Source: Vibrio rhodolitus
Lineage (GTDB): Bacteria; Pseudomonadota; Gammaproteobacteria; Enterobacterales; Vibrionaceae
DNA: 64,000 bases
Assembly (NCBI RefSeq): GCF_003350325.1
Contig: NZ_QLYZ01000015.1
Coordinates: forward strand, 52,632-116,631
Direction: 5' to 3'
Shown: piece by piece, positions 19,161-28,708 of the stretch
How positions within the stretch are numbered: the stretch's first letter is position 1
Layout of the letters: each line of letters starts with the position of its first letter
Translations under genes and position numbers: made by a program
Notes under the pieces: generated by a model
The model's database searches: none
Seen by the model: only the letters and a program-made list of their open reading frames with translations
Told to the model about the DNA's origin: nothing

Positions 19161-20516
19161 ATGAAATCTTGGAACATTATCCGTCGTTATGAAAGCACTC
19201 CAGACCTGCCAGTATTGGCAGAAGTAGAAGTGTTGGTCATCGGTGGTGGTCCTGCTGGCGTAGCAGCAGCGGAAAGCGCTGGTCGCCTTGGTAAAAAAAC
19301 TTGGCTAATTGAAAAGTACGGTTTTTGCGGTGGTGCGGCAGTCGCAGGTCTATCTGGCACAATCTGCGGCATGTACATGGCAACTGACGAAGAAAACGCA
19401 CAACCAGAGCAAGTGGTGTTCGGTTTTACCGAGCGTTTCCGTCAAGCACTAGAGAACAAAGGTGGCGTTACAGAGCCACAGCGTTACGGCAAAACATTCA
19501 CAGTGACTCACGATCCTCTAGTATGGCGTGAAGTGGCTGATGACTTCCTTGAGCAAGCGGGCGTAACTACCCTGTTCCACACTGCAGTAACAGGCGTGAT
19601 CATGGATGGCGATGCATTCAAAGGCGTGATCGTTGAATCGAATGCAGGTCAAAGCGTGATCCTAAGTAAAATAATCATTGATGCTTCAGGCGATGCGGCT
19701 GTGGTTGCACGTGCAGGCATGGATTACTACTTTGGCGATAATGGTCGTATCCAAAACCCTACGATGTTCTTCCGCTTTGGCGGCGTAGACATGGACAAGT
19801 ACCTTGAGTACTACGGTGAAGACACTATCTGCCCGCCAAAAGTCACTGAAAATATCCTCGCAGCAAATGCAAGTGGCGACTACGAGTTACCGCGTCACAA
19901 AATTTGGATCTTCCCTACTACGCGCGCCAATGAGTTGATGGTCAATGCAACCCGCCTTGCTGGTCAAGATGGTCGCATGCTGAACGTTATCGACCCTGTA
20001 GATTTCACTGAAGCTGAAGTGTTTGGTCGTCGCCAAGTTCGCGAATACGCACGTTTCCTTAATAAATTCGTTCCGGGCTGTGAAGACGCATTTGTTGTCG
20101 ACACAGGTGTTGAGGTTGGTATCCGCCAAACACGTTCAATTGTTGGTGTTGAAACACTCACTAACGAAGACGTAGTGAACTGCCGCAAACGTGAAGATGG
20201 CATCTGCCGTACACCTTGGCCAATCGAGCTTCACTCAGGTGACAAACCTAAACTGCATTGGCTGCTGAACGACTACTACGATATTCCATTCCACACACTG
20301 GTACCGGTTGTTGGTGAAAACATCATCGTTGCTGGCCGCTGTTTGAGCGCCGAGCACGAAGCGCTAGCTTCAGCTCGCGTAACGGCACAGTGTTTTGAAT
20401 TAGGCCATGCGGCAGGTATTGCTGCAGTGCAAGCCATTGATACAAATACCGCTATCCGCGATCTTAATGTGTCGTCTATTCGCGCCACAATGATTGAGAA
20501 CGGTAGCAAATTATAA
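19161..20516 (+). CDS. FAD-dependent oxidoreductase (FAD_oxidored type)
   Basis: 451 residues. The N-terminus has a Rossmann FAD site VLVIGGGPAGVAAAESAG (GGGPAG at 28-33) with the ribose-binding acid E51 at the end of strand 2. CGGAAVAGLSGTICGMY follows, then the mid-protein IIIDASGDAAVVARAG and the C-terminal GRCLSAEHEALASARVTAQCF, which closes over the flavin. The architecture fits the FAD_oxidored family (PF12831), often found in catabolic clusters with undefined substrates. No signal peptide. It is first in an operon: the BCCT gene starts 16 bases downstream and the enolase-type gene 2 bases after that. GAGGT precedes the ATG. Confidence 0.88.
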   Translation: MKSWNIIRRYESTPDLPVLAEVEVLVIGGGPAGVAAAESAGRLGKKTWLIEKYGFCGGAAVAGLSGTICGMYMATDEENAQPEQVVFGFTERFRQALENKGGVTEPQRYGKTFTVTHDPLVWREVADDFLEQAGVTTLFHTAVTGVIMDGDAFKGVIVESNAGQSVILSKIIIDASGDAAVVARAGMDYYFGDNGRIQNPTMFFRFGGVDMDKYLEYYGEDTICPPKVTENILAANASGDYELPRHKIWIFPTTRANELMVNATRLAGQDGRMLNVIDPVDFTEAEVFGRRQVREYARFLNKFVPGCEDAFVVDTGVEVGIRQTRSIVGVETLTNEDVVNCRKREDGICRTPWPIELHSGDKPKLHWLLNDYYDIPFHTLVPVVGENIIVAGRCLSAEHEALASARVTAQCFELGHAAGIAAVQAIDTNTAIRDLNVSSIRATMIENGSKL

Positions 20517-20532
20517 TTAGCAAGGAATTGCA

Positions 20533-22134
20533 ATGAAATTCAATAACCTAGATCACAAACTGTTCTGGCCCGCCATTAGCTTTACGTTTTTGGCGCTTGG
20601 GCTCGCTGTACTTTTCCCTGAACAATCTGGCGCTGCGGCAAATGCTGGTATGAGATGGGTAACAAACGATATCGGTTGGTTCATCCAACTAGCTGGTTTC
20701 TCGTGTCTGATGTTCCTGCTCTATTTGGCTCTTAGCCGCTTTGGCAACATCAAACTCGGTACAGATGCAGATGCACCTGAATTTAGCTACGCAAGCTATG
20801 CCTTTATGATCTTCTCTGCTGGTGTTGGTGCCGCACTGATTTTTTGGGCGGTTGGTGAGCCAATGTACTACATGCAGAGTCCACCGATGTTTGCAGAAAA
20901 AGGCACTCCTGAAGCAGCACAATGGTTAATTACCTTTACTCTGTTCCACTGGGGTCCGACAGGTTGGGCTATTTTCTGTATGCCTGCAGTACCGTTCGCT
21001 TACTACCTACATAAGATGAAGCACCGCAATCTTCGTCTTAGCCAGTTAGTTAAAACAGTAATTGGTGAAAAGCACGCGAATGGCATCGTCGGCTACATTA
21101 TCGATATCGTTGCTATCTTCGGTACACTAGGCGCTTTCTCAACTTCTATGGGTCTAGCCGTTGACTTGATCGGTTCAGGTGTTGAAAACCTAACTGGCAT
21201 TAAAAACGGTCTGACAATGCAAGTTGGCATCATCGTACTGTTCATCGCTTTCTACGCGCTAGTAATGTTTGCAGGCATGAAGAAAGGTGTATCTAAACTG
21301 GCTAATGCGTGTGTTTACGCAGCATTCGCTCTAGGTATCGTAATTCTAGTTTCAGGTCCAACAGCATTCATCTTCGCTTACTTCTTTGACAGCGTAGGCG
21401 TAATGTTCAACAACTACATCCGTATGAGCTTCTGGACTGACCCTGTACAAAAATCAGGCTTCCCACAAGCTTGGACTATGTACTACTGGGCTTGGTACTT
21501 CGCTTACCTAGTGATGATGGGCGTATTCTTGGCGCGTATCTCTAAAGGTCGTACAATCAAGCAACTGGTGCTAACGACTATTACGTTTGGCTCTGCGGGT
21601 TGTGCATTCTTTATCGCGATCTTTGGTAGCTACTCAGTTTACAATGAAATCTCAGGTACACTTCCGGTTCTGCAATGGATGTCTGAGTCTGGTGTATCAA
21701 GTGCGATTATCCAAACTATTAAGTCTCTACCTTTTGGTGCAGTGATCCTAGTAATCTTCCTAGTGGTTGAGTTCTTCCTAATGTCAACAACCATGACTTC
21801 TGCGGCAATGGCAGTGTCAATGATGACAACTAAAGAGCTAGACCATGACGCTGACCCAGATGTATCAGTGCGTATGATTTGGGCAGTGGGTATCGGTGCG
21901 GTATCGATGGCAGCATTCTTCATGGGCGGCAGCATTGATACGATTAAATCTATGTGTGTCGTGGTTGGTCTTCCAATGATCGTTCTGTACTTCATCCTAG
22001 GCGTATGTCTAATGAAATGGATCCGTCGTGACCACCCAGAATTATTCGTAGCAACAACGTCTGCTCCTGCAGCAAAAGAAACAACTAAAGCAACTGAGCA
22101 ATCAGTGACTGAACTACGTCAAGTTGAGGTATAA
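20533..22134 (+). CDS. BCCT-family (betaine/carnitine/choline-type) transporter
   Basis: 533 residues and about 12 transmembrane segments. Family hallmarks: [15 protein letters not shown] (the WxxxEPxxY stretch of TM3), [33 protein letters not shown] with SxG-type coupling residues, and the Trp-box region [30 protein letters not shown] proteins import quaternary ammonium or sulfonium compounds (betaine, carnitine, DMSP). The C-terminal tail is short, which argues for nutrient uptake rather than osmosensing. AAGGAATTGC precedes the ATG. It sits between two enzymes, so it probably imports their substrate. Confidence 0.93.
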   Translation: MKFNNLDHKLFWPAISFTFLALGLAVLFPEQSGAAANAGMRWVTNDIGWFIQLAGFSCLMFLLYLALSRFGNIKLGTDADAPEFSYASYAFMIFSAGVGAALIFWAVGEPMYYMQSPPMFAEKGTPEAAQWLITFTLFHWGPTGWAIFCMPAVPFAYYLHKMKHRNLRLSQLVKTVIGEKHANGIVGYIIDIVAIFGTLGAFSTSMGLAVDLIGSGVENLTGIKNGLTMQVGIIVLFIAFYALVMFAGMKKGVSKLANACVYAAFALGIVILVSGPTAFIFAYFFDSVGVMFNNYIRMSFWTDPVQKSGFPQAWTMYYWAWYFAYLVMMGVFLARISKGRTIKQLVLTTITFGSAGCAFFIAIFGSYSVYNEISGTLPVLQWMSESGVSSAIIQTIKSLPFGAVILVIFLVVEFFLMSTTMTSAAMAVSMMTTKELDHDADPDVSVRMIWAVGIGAVSMAAFFMGGSIDTIKSMCVVVGLPMIVLYFILGVCLMKWIRRDHPELFVATTSAPAAKETTKATEQSVTELRQVEV

Positions 22135-22136
22135 CG

Positions 22137-23285
22137 ATGTCTGTAGCAAAAATTACATCGGTTGAATTTATTCCGGTAAATGTCGAAGCGACTAACTGGA
22201 GTGAAAATACAGTAATCGTTAAAGTCACAGATGAAAACGGTGTTTACGGTATCGGCGAAGCTGATGGTTCACCAGAAGTAATCAAAGCATTTTCAGAGTT
22301 AGAAACTGAGCACAAGTGGCTAAAAAATATCAAAGAAGCTGTAATTGGTCGTGAGCCTATGGCATTCCGCTCGATATGGGAAAACATGTATGACACGACT
22401 CGATGGGTCGGCATGCGTGGTCTGGGTATGTTCGTCATCTCTGGTATTGATATGGCACTTTACGATCTAGCTGGTAAACAGCTAGGTGTACCAGCCTACC
22501 AGTTGATGGGGGGTAAAAACCGCGACAAAATCACGCCTTATTTTACTCTTTACCCAAGCGTTCCTGCTGATGCATCGTTGCAAGACATCATCGATGCCTA
22601 TGCGGTATTGTTTGCGAAAGCAAAAGCGGTAGGCGCCAAAGCAGTAAAAGTCTGTATCATGCCGAGTTGCCCTGCGACAGATAAAGAGATCGTATGGTAC
22701 TTGCGTGAATTGCGTAACCTACTTGGCTACGACATCGATATGATGGTCGACTGTCTATACCGTTGGCATGACTGGCAAGCTGCACGTTGGACGTTTGACC
22801 AACTAAAAGACATTGATTTGTTCTTTGTGGAAGCGGTGCTGCAACACGATGATCTTATCGGTCATAAAAAGCTTTCTGAGTGTCTATCGACACGCTTATG
22901 TGGCGCTGAAATGTCGACAACTCGCTTTGAAGCACAAGATTGGTTGAACAACGCGGGTATTTCAGTTGTGCAGTCTGACTATAACCGTTGTGGTGGTTTA
23001 ACTGAGTTGCTACGTATTGAAGAGCTGTGTGAATACCACAACGCGATTCTAATGCCGCACAACTGGAAAACAGGTATCACATCAGCAGCCGCTCGTCACT
23101 TTGGCGCGGCAATGAAAACTGAGCATTACATCGAATACTTGCATCAAGAATTCTGGCAAGGGGAGCTGACCCTGAACCTAACTTTAAATGAGCCTCCAAT
23201 TATTGACGGTTCAATTGCAGTAAGTGATGCACCTGGTTTAGGTATTGAGCTAAATCTAGAATACCTAAACAAGATCAGTCAATGA
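22137..23285 (+). CDS. Enolase-superfamily enzyme, mandelate-racemase subgroup, unknown substrate
   Basis: 382 residues with the N-terminal capping domain (about 1-125) and modified TIM barrel. Metal ligands are D205 (MMVDCLYRW), E232 (FFVEAVLQ) and E258 (LCGAEMSTT). D281 ([11 protein letters not shown]) and H308 (LMPHNWKTG) form the Asp-His dyad of the mandelate racemase and sugar-acid dehydratase group. The usual K-x-K on strand 2 reads K171-V-C173, so the second lysine is replaced. It likely abstracts an alpha-proton from a carboxylate (racemisation or dehydration). GAGGT for this gene lies inside the end of the BCCT gene, showing tight coupling. A strong terminator ends the operon. Confidence 0.88.
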   Translation: MSVAKITSVEFIPVNVEATNWSENTVIVKVTDENGVYGIGEADGSPEVIKAFSELETEHKWLKNIKEAVIGREPMAFRSIWENMYDTTRWVGMRGLGMFVISGIDMALYDLAGKQLGVPAYQLMGGKNRDKITPYFTLYPSVPADASLQDIIDAYAVLFAKAKAVGAKAVKVCIMPSCPATDKEIVWYLRELRNLLGYDIDMMVDCLYRWHDWQAARWTFDQLKDIDLFFVEAVLQHDDLIGHKKLSECLSTRLCGAEMSTTRFEAQDWLNNAGISVVQSDYNRCGGLTELLRIEELCEYHNAILMPHNWKTGITSAAARHFGAAMKTEHYIEYLHQEFWQGELTLNLTLNEPPIIDGSIAVSDAPGLGIELNLEYLNKISQ

Positions 23286-23324
23286 TTTCGAAGTAGTTCG
23301 GAAATAGAAAATAAGTCCTAAGAC

Positions 23325-23353
23325 AAAGGCACCGCATTGCGGTGCCTTTTTTT
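23325..23353 (+). terminator. Terminator of the FAD/BCCT/enolase operon
   Basis: 11-bp stem AAAGGCACCGC / GCGGTGCCTTT (23325-23335 with 23339-23349), 3-nt loop, T run. Confidence 0.9.
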
Positions 23354-23374
23354 GTATTGAATTCGCTTCAAAGA

Positions 23375-23827
23375 TTATTTGAATTCAAACTTGCCTTTCA
23401 TAATCGCCCAGTGACCAGGGAACGAACAGAAGAAAGTGTAATCTCCACCCGCTTGCAGAGCAGAGGTATCGAATGTTAGTACTGTCTCTTCGCCACCACC
23501 GATGACTTTAGAAAACGCGTACACGCGATCATCACCTGGTTTAACGTAGCTATTATCAAGACCAGCACTCATACCATCAGTACCTACACCTTGTACGTTC
23601 GCGGTATCAGTAATAACGATGTTGTGTCCCATTGAAGCCGCAGGAAGCTTACCTGTATGCTTTAAAGTGATAGACACTTCTTCACAAGTTGCTGGAACAC
23701 TGATTACGTCTGTTGAGAATTTCATCATGTCGTTTGCTTCAACTGTCACTTCACAGCTAGCGCTTGCTTGGGCTGAAAATGCGGCTGCGAAAAGCGTTGT
23801 GATAGAAAGCAAGTAACGAAGTTTCAT
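23375..23827 (-). CDS. Azurin (periplasmic blue copper protein)
   Basis: 150 residues including a signal peptide (about 1-22, ending AFSAQASA). The mature protein starts near CEVTVEANDMMKFST, with the N-terminal disulphide cysteine. Type-1 copper ligands are recognisable: His in SMGHNIVI, then Cys, His and Met in FFCSFPGHWAIMKG. It carries electrons between periplasmic redox partners; the donor and acceptor are not indicated by the neighbours. AGGAGA precedes the start. Convergent with the enolase-type operon. Confidence 0.95.
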   Translation of the reverse strand: MKLRYLLSITTLFAAAFSAQASASCEVTVEANDMMKFSTDVISVPATCEEVSITLKHTGKLPAASMGHNIVITDTANVQGVGTDGMSAGLDNSYVKPGDDRVYAFSKVIGGGEETVLTFDTSALQAGGDYTFFCSFPGHWAIMKGKFEFK

Positions 23828-24551
23828 TATTTATCTCCTTATGTGAAAGCTCCAGCCATTATACTTAGTCACACAAAATTTACTGGTGCAAAGCTCTCAA
23901 TTAACACTTGAACATCAAAATATTTACCTAACTGAGATCACTCTTTTAACTTAGCTAACTGTCGAAAAGGGTTGAATCTCAAAGCATTTTACGTCGCGCG
24001 TCTTTATCTAGATCAGTGTTTTGCAGCTAAAACTAGATGGCAATAGACCCATTTGGCTCCTGAAATTAATGAGAAAACCGCTGCCAGCTCAAATCTAACA
24101 TCGTGCCTGATCGGGTATTTACCGCAACAAAACCTGAATTTATTAGCCATACAATCAAAAACCACAACTAAAACGCCATAAACCAAAGATAACCTAGGAA
24201 AACTTGTTGATAATTTATCCAACGCATTACTCAAAGCCGAAAAAATAGGCTAAATGAGTTCCCTAACTTTGAATAAACCGTAAAAAATACGCGATAATCT
24301 AAGAAGACTTAAAAATGAGCAAATAAGTAACAATAAGCATAGAACAAACACACTTAGCAAACGTTTATCTAGAATAAATATAGGGAAACTAAATATTTAA
24401 GATACTGTTTTTATTTACTTTAAAATCAATAACCATCAAATACACATCTAAATGACATTTTTATCATTGACATTGATGTTTCAGGCGCCATAATACGCGC
24501 CGTTTAACTAGAGTTTGGCAATAAATCTATTTTTTAAGCGCGGAGGTTAAA
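23828..24551. other. Long intergenic region between azurin and codB
   Basis: About 720 bases. It must contain the divergent promoters of the azurin and codBA genes. The only sizeable ORF is a 73-codon minus-strand frame at 24013-24234, listed separately with low confidence. The last 250 bases before codB are strongly AT-rich. A GCGGAGG ribosome-binding site sits 5-11 bases before codB. No riboswitch (for example a purine type) was recognised. Confidence 0.4.
24013..24234 (-). CDS. Doubtful small ORF, possibly part of a dispersed Vibrio repeat
   Basis: 73 codons in a region otherwise lacking genes. The translation ends RHDVRFELAAVFSLISGAKW followed by VYCHLVLAAKH. From memory, short ORFs with similar C-terminal text recur in intergenic DNA of several Vibrio genomes, which would make this a repeated element rather than a protein gene. 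That is recollection, not a search result. No good ribosome-binding site is evident. Confidence 0.25.
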   Translation of the reverse strand: MSNALDKLSTSFPRLSLVYGVLVVVFDCMANKFRFCCGKYPIRHDVRFELAAVFSLISGAKWVYCHLVLAAKH

Positions 24552-25790
24552 ATGGCTGGTGATAACAACTATAGCCTAGGTCCTGTTCCTAATACGGCAC
24601 GCAAAGGGGTGGCATCGCTAACAATGGTAATGCTGGGGCTGACCTTCTTTTCAGCCAGTATGTGGACCGGTGGTTCACTCGGCACTGGTCTCTCCTTTAA
24701 TGATTTCTTCCTCGCTGTTCTCATTGGTAACCTAATTCTCGGTATTTACACTTCTTTTCTTGGTTACATCGGCGCTTCTACTGGTCTCTCTACTCACCTT
24801 CTCGCTCGTTTCTCTTTCGGTTCTAAAGGCTCTTGGCTTCCTTCTGCTCTACTTGGCGGCACTCAAGTTGGTTGGTTTGGTGTTGGCGTGGCAATGTTTG
24901 CTATCCCGGTACATAAAGCAACCGGCATCGACACCAACATTCTAATTCTTGTCTCTGGTCTACTGATGACTGCCACCGTTTACTTCGGTATTGCAGCCTT
25001 AATGATTCTATCTGCCATCGCTGTCCCTGCGATTGCCCTGCTAGGGGGTTACTCAGTCATCGAAGCAATCAACAGCATTGGTGGTGTGAGCGAGTTACAA
25101 AAAGTACAGCCAGCACAGCCTATCGATTTTTCTATTGCGCTAGCTATGGTTGTCGGCTCTTTCATTAGTGCTGGTACACTTACCGCTGACTTTGTTCGCT
25201 TTGGTAAAAAGCCAAAAGGTGCGGTGCTGGTTACCATGGTGGCGTTCTTTATCGGCAACTCACTGATGTTCATCTTCGGCGCAGCTGGCGCGTCAGTAAC
25301 CGGACAATCTGATATCTCTGAAGTGATGATTGCTCAAGGTCTGCTAATTCCAGCTATCATCGTTTTAGGCTTAAACATCTGGACTACCAACGACAACGCG
25401 CTTTACGCATCAGGTCTTGGATTTTCGAACATCACAGGTCTGCCAAGTAAGTACATCTCAATGGTTAATGGCGTTGTTGGTACGTTGTGTGCGTTATGGC
25501 TGTACAACAACTTCGTTGGTTGGTTAACGTTCCTATCGCTGGCAATTCCACCAATTGGTGGGGTGATCATCGCGGATTTCTTGGCAAACCGTAAACGCTA
25601 CGCTAATTTCGAAGCAGCTCAGTTCCAAACTGTCAATTGGGCAGGCATTATGGCAGTGGCAATTGGTGTAGCGGCTGGTCACTTTATTCCGGGTGTCGTA
25701 CCAGTCAATGCTGTACTTGGTGGCGCGATTAGCTACCTTGTTTTAAACCCTATTATCAATAAAAAAACGTTAGCAGCTAAGCTAGCGTAA
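24552..25790 (+). CDS. codB: Cytosine permease
   Basis: 412 residues and about 12 transmembrane helices, an NCS1-family proton symporter importing cytosine. The N-terminus (DNNYSLGPVPNTARKGVASL) and MWTGGSLGTGLSFNDFFLAV match CodB closely, and LGGTQVGWFGVGVAMFA plus NIWTTNDNALYASGLGFSN are the substrate-site helices. GCGGAGG precedes the ATG. It is translationally close to codA (9 bases between), so the two form the cytosine salvage operon. Confidence 0.95.
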   Translation: MAGDNNYSLGPVPNTARKGVASLTMVMLGLTFFSASMWTGGSLGTGLSFNDFFLAVLIGNLILGIYTSFLGYIGASTGLSTHLLARFSFGSKGSWLPSALLGGTQVGWFGVGVAMFAIPVHKATGIDTNILILVSGLLMTATVYFGIAALMILSAIAVPAIALLGGYSVIEAINSIGGVSELQKVQPAQPIDFSIALAMVVGSFISAGTLTADFVRFGKKPKGAVLVTMVAFFIGNSLMFIFGAAGASVTGQSDISEVMIAQGLLIPAIIVLGLNIWTTNDNALYASGLGFSNITGLPSKYISMVNGVVGTLCALWLYNNFVGWLTFLSLAIPPIGGVIIADFLANRKRYANFEAAQFQTVNWAGIMAVAIGVAAGHFIPGVVPVNAVLGGAISYLVLNPIINKKTLAAKLA

Positions 25791-25799
25791 GGAAGCATC

Positions 25800-27077
25800 A
25801 TGACAACTATGTTGATCAAGAACGTAACGCTGCAAGGTCAGGAAGGTCTTAAGCAAATTTTGATTGAGGATGGTCAATTTAAGCGTATTGAAGACAATAA
25901 CCTTGAGTTAGGTTTCCCAGGCGACGTGCTTGATGCTGAAGGAGGAATGGCAGTGGCTCCATTCTGCGAACCACACATCCACCTAGATACCACCCAAACC
26001 GCAGGTGAACCAAGTTGGAACATCTCTGGTACTTTGTTTGAAGGTATCGAACGCTGGGCTGAGCGCAAAGAACTGCTTTCCATTGAAGATGTAAAAACGC
26101 GCGCAAAACAAACACTAAAATGGCAAATCGCTAACGGTGTGCAACATGTTCGTACCCACGTAGATGTGTCTGACCCAACACTTATCGCGCTAAAGGCTAT
26201 GGTCGAAGTACGCGAAGAGATGAAAGAGTGGGTAGACATTCAAATCGTAGCCTTCCCACAAGAAGGGATCCTATCTTACCCGAATGGTAAAGAGCTGTTA
26301 GAAGAAGCGGTACAACTTGGCGCCGATGTGATTGGTGCGATCCCTCACTTCGAATTCACTCGTGAGTACGGTATTGAATCGCTACACTACGTGTTTGAAC
26401 TGGCGCAAAAATATGACCGCCTGATTGATGTGCATTGTGATGAAATCGATGATGAACAATCGCGCTTTGTTGAGACATTGGCGGCACTTGCGCATAAATA
26501 CAACATGGGTCATAAGGTAACCGCAAGCCATACTACGGCAATGGGTTCTTACAATGGTGCTTACGCATCTCGCCTATTCCGTTTACTACGCATGTCTGGT
26601 ATCAACTTTGTGGCAAACCCACTAGTGAACATCCATTTGCAAGGTCGCTTTGATGACTATCCAAAACGTCGCGGCGTGACTCGTGTAAAAGAGATGCTAA
26701 ATGCCAACATCAATGTTTGCTTTGGTCACGATGATGTTTTCGACCCTTGGTATCCGCTTGGCACCGCAAACATGCTGCAAGTTCTGCATATGGGGCTGCA
26801 TGTATGCCAAGTGATGGGCTATGACCAAATCAATAACTCGCTTGATTTGATCAGCACCAACTCAGCGCGCACGTTAAACATTCAAGATAAGCATGGCATT
26901 GAAGCTGGTAAACCTGGCAGCCTATTGATCCTGCCGGCTGAAAATGGTTTTGATGCGGTACGTCGTCAAGTTCCAGTACGTTACTCTGTACGTCACGGTA
27001 AAGTGATTGCTGAAACACAACCTGCTACGACGCAAATTCATCTAGGTGAAAGTGAAGCGGTGAGCTTTAAGCGTTAA
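25800..27077 (+). CDS. codA: Cytosine deaminase
   Basis: 425 residues, amidohydrolase superfamily; converts cytosine to uracil and ammonia in the cytosol. Metal ligands are visible in order: [11 protein letters not shown] (HxH of strand 1), [13 protein letters not shown] (His with the catalytic Glu region), [15 protein letters not shown], and [20 protein letters not shown] (catalytic Asp). Length and motifs match E. coli CodA. TAAGGAAG precedes the ATG. It follows codB directly. Confidence 0.95.
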   Translation: MTTMLIKNVTLQGQEGLKQILIEDGQFKRIEDNNLELGFPGDVLDAEGGMAVAPFCEPHIHLDTTQTAGEPSWNISGTLFEGIERWAERKELLSIEDVKTRAKQTLKWQIANGVQHVRTHVDVSDPTLIALKAMVEVREEMKEWVDIQIVAFPQEGILSYPNGKELLEEAVQLGADVIGAIPHFEFTREYGIESLHYVFELAQKYDRLIDVHCDEIDDEQSRFVETLAALAHKYNMGHKVTASHTTAMGSYNGAYASRLFRLLRMSGINFVANPLVNIHLQGRFDDYPKRRGVTRVKEMLNANINVCFGHDDVFDPWYPLGTANMLQVLHMGLHVCQVMGYDQINNSLDLISTNSARTLNIQDKHGIEAGKPGSLLILPAENGFDAVRRQVPVRYSVRHGKVIAETQPATTQIHLGESEAVSFKR

Positions 27078-27145
27078 TTGCTTTTACTGAGGTAGCCATT
27101 GAAGTTCAAATTGAAGTTCAGTGGTTATAGAAGTTGAGTGGCTAT

Positions 27146-27180
27146 AAAAGAAAACCCCGCTAGGCATTGCCTAACGGGGT
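27146..27180 (-). terminator. Terminator of the CsrB-like RNA
   Basis: On the minus strand the stem ACCCCGTTAGGC / GCCTAGCGGGGT is followed by TTTTCTTTT. On the plus strand there is no T run, so it serves the sRNA rather than codA. Confidence 0.9.
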
Positions 27181-27395
27181 CTATTCTTACTCGCAGCATC
27201 CGGCTACTAATAGGTGCTCCCTGCATCTATTCCTTGATAGTACGCTGTATCCTTCAGCACTTCCTTAACATCGCTGTCCTAGCGGTGTCCTTTGCAATCC
27301 TTGCTAGTTATCAATCCGCGATAACTATATCTTCTTCCTGAAGATGACCAATCCTTGGGTCTTTCCTGTTCCGTGTCTGCTTTCTGCTGACACCT
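27146..27395 (-). ncRNA. csrB: CsrB/CsrC-family regulatory RNA (CsrA-sequestering)
   Basis: About 250 nt, transcribed right to left. The minus strand carries 13 GGA motifs in about 240 bases, many as AGGA in the loops of small hairpins (for example ATCTTC-aggaa-GAAGAT and GTTATC-gcggatt-GATAAC), the hallmark of RNAs that titrate CsrA. The 3' part, GCAGGGAGCA then AGTAGC-CGGA-TGCTGCGA, closely parallels the end of E. coli CsrB as I remember it. The 5' end is placed at the GTGTC...GACAC hairpin (27373-27393). It ends in a strong terminator (27154-27180 stem, then UUUUCUUUU). Vibrios carry several such RNAs, so the exact paralogue (csrB, C or D) is open. Confidence 0.9.
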
Positions 27396-27550
27396 TTAAT
27401 TTACGTAATTTGCGGCTAATCGACTAGCGGTTGAGAAAAAATAATTCGATAAATAAAACACCAAAAACAGCAATAGAGCCTATATATCAATAACATATAT
27501 AGAATCGTAACCATTATCCTTAACCTAAAACCTCTAGTTTCCTACGCGCT

Positions 27551-27568
27551 TGTGAGATATCTCTTACA
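27551..27568 (-). promoter_or_regulatory. VarA/GacA upstream activating site for the CsrB-like RNA
   Basis: Minus-strand sequence TGTAAGAGATATCTCACA, an imperfect palindrome close to the TGTAAG-N6-CTTACA element recognised by GacA-type response regulators. It lies about 155-175 bases upstream of the sRNA 5' end, the distance usual for these RNAs. Confidence 0.8.
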
Positions 27569-27743
27569 AACAGATGGGTGAAATCACCGCTCTACTAGCA
27601 AACTCTCATTAATTAGAACGTCAATTTATTTACGTTAAATCAGCAAATAAGGTACTAAGCCCATTAAAAGTGTCATAATATGCCCGTAGGTTTGGCATAA
27701 ATTGCCGAGCTTTAGCGAAAAGTAATTATCTTGAGGAAAAGAA

Positions 27744-28199
27744 ATGATCTCAAAATGGGCACAACGTTTTTACCAAATGGCTGAACTTGTTGGCTCTTGG
27801 AGTAAAGATCCATCCACCCAAGTCGGCGCTGTGATTACTAAACAGAATCGTATTGTTTCGGTTGGATTCAATGGTTACCCACACGGCATTTCAGATAGCG
27901 CGACTACAGACGATCGCGAAATGAAGTATCTTAAAACACTGCATGCCGAAGAAAACGCGATTCTATTTGCTAAACGTGACTTAGATGGATGCGAAATTTG
28001 GGTTACGCATTTCCCTTGTCCTAACTGCGCCGCGAAAATCATTCAAACTGGGATATCTGCGGTCCATTGCCCTGAACAAACCGAAGATTTCTTATCTCGC
28101 TGGGGCGAAAAGATCAAAGTGAGCCAAGACATGTTCCTGCAAGCGGGCGTGAAAGTGAACTGGTTACCACTTGAAGACCTAGGTCAATCAGCACGCTAA
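27744..28199 (+). CDS. Deoxycytidylate (dCMP)-deaminase-family enzyme
   Basis: 151 residues, zinc-dependent cytidine/deoxycytidylate deaminase fold. Motifs: SKDPSTQVGAVIT near the N-terminus, GFNGYPHGISDS, the zinc/catalytic LHAEENAILFA (His and Glu) and FPCPNCAAKII (two Cys). It would supply dUMP for thymidylate synthesis, although close relatives act on other substrates. TTGAGGAAAAG precedes the ATG. It has its own terminator. Confidence 0.88.
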   Translation: MISKWAQRFYQMAELVGSWSKDPSTQVGAVITKQNRIVSVGFNGYPHGISDSATTDDREMKYLKTLHAEENAILFAKRDLDGCEIWVTHFPCPNCAAKIIQTGISAVHCPEQTEDFLSRWGEKIKVSQDMFLQAGVKVNWLPLEDLGQSAR

Positions 28200-28206
28200 T
28201 TAACAG

Positions 28207-28238
28207 GCGCTGTGCTACCACAGCGCTTTCCCTTTCTT
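28207..28238 (+). terminator. Terminator of the deaminase gene
   Basis: Stem GCGCTGTG / CACAGCGC (28207-28214 with 28219-28226), loop CTAC, followed by TTTCCCTTTCTTT. Confidence 0.8.
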
Positions 28239-28708
28239 TGCTCACCCAACGAAATCTAACCAGTCTCTCTTAAGCTCCACTCAATTGAGATATCGATCGC
28301 AAATTTCCACTCTTAATTTATCTAATCCACCCATTTCATCCTGCTATTTCTTTGAGCTATAGGAATTGCAACGACAACGTCGCCAGGTTTTAACTAAATC
28401 TGTTTATTAATTGACTTACAACAAAATATCACCGCAACTATTGAGCTTGTTACACTAAAAAGGTCGAGTGAGTATTTTTATCTAAAAAATAAGCCTGCCA
28501 ATTTTTTAAAGTCAATCAGCGATTATGAGCAAATTTCGTTCAAGAATTGCATGCAAAACCGCATTTTATTGATCTTAAAAGGCGATTTATTTTTTCTAGC
28601 AGAATAAGCATTGCGCCTTTACACTTCCGCCACATAAAAATTACAACAAATTCACTACCCCATTTTTGGGGTGGAAGCTCAACCAAAACGTGAAAGGTCA
28701 TAAGTTCA
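28239..28708. other. Intergenic region upstream of the gap gene
   Basis: About 470 AT-rich bases with no supported ORF, presumably the promoter and leader of the GAPDH gene. A short CCCC-attttt-GGGG hairpin lies near 28660-28672, about 40 bases before the start. No known riboswitch pattern was recognised. Confidence 0.35.

Noticed and set aside
27138..27341. 67-codon plus-strand ORF between codA and the deaminase gene
   Set aside because: It lies antisense to the CsrB-like RNA, lacks a ribosome-binding site and includes the sRNA terminator.
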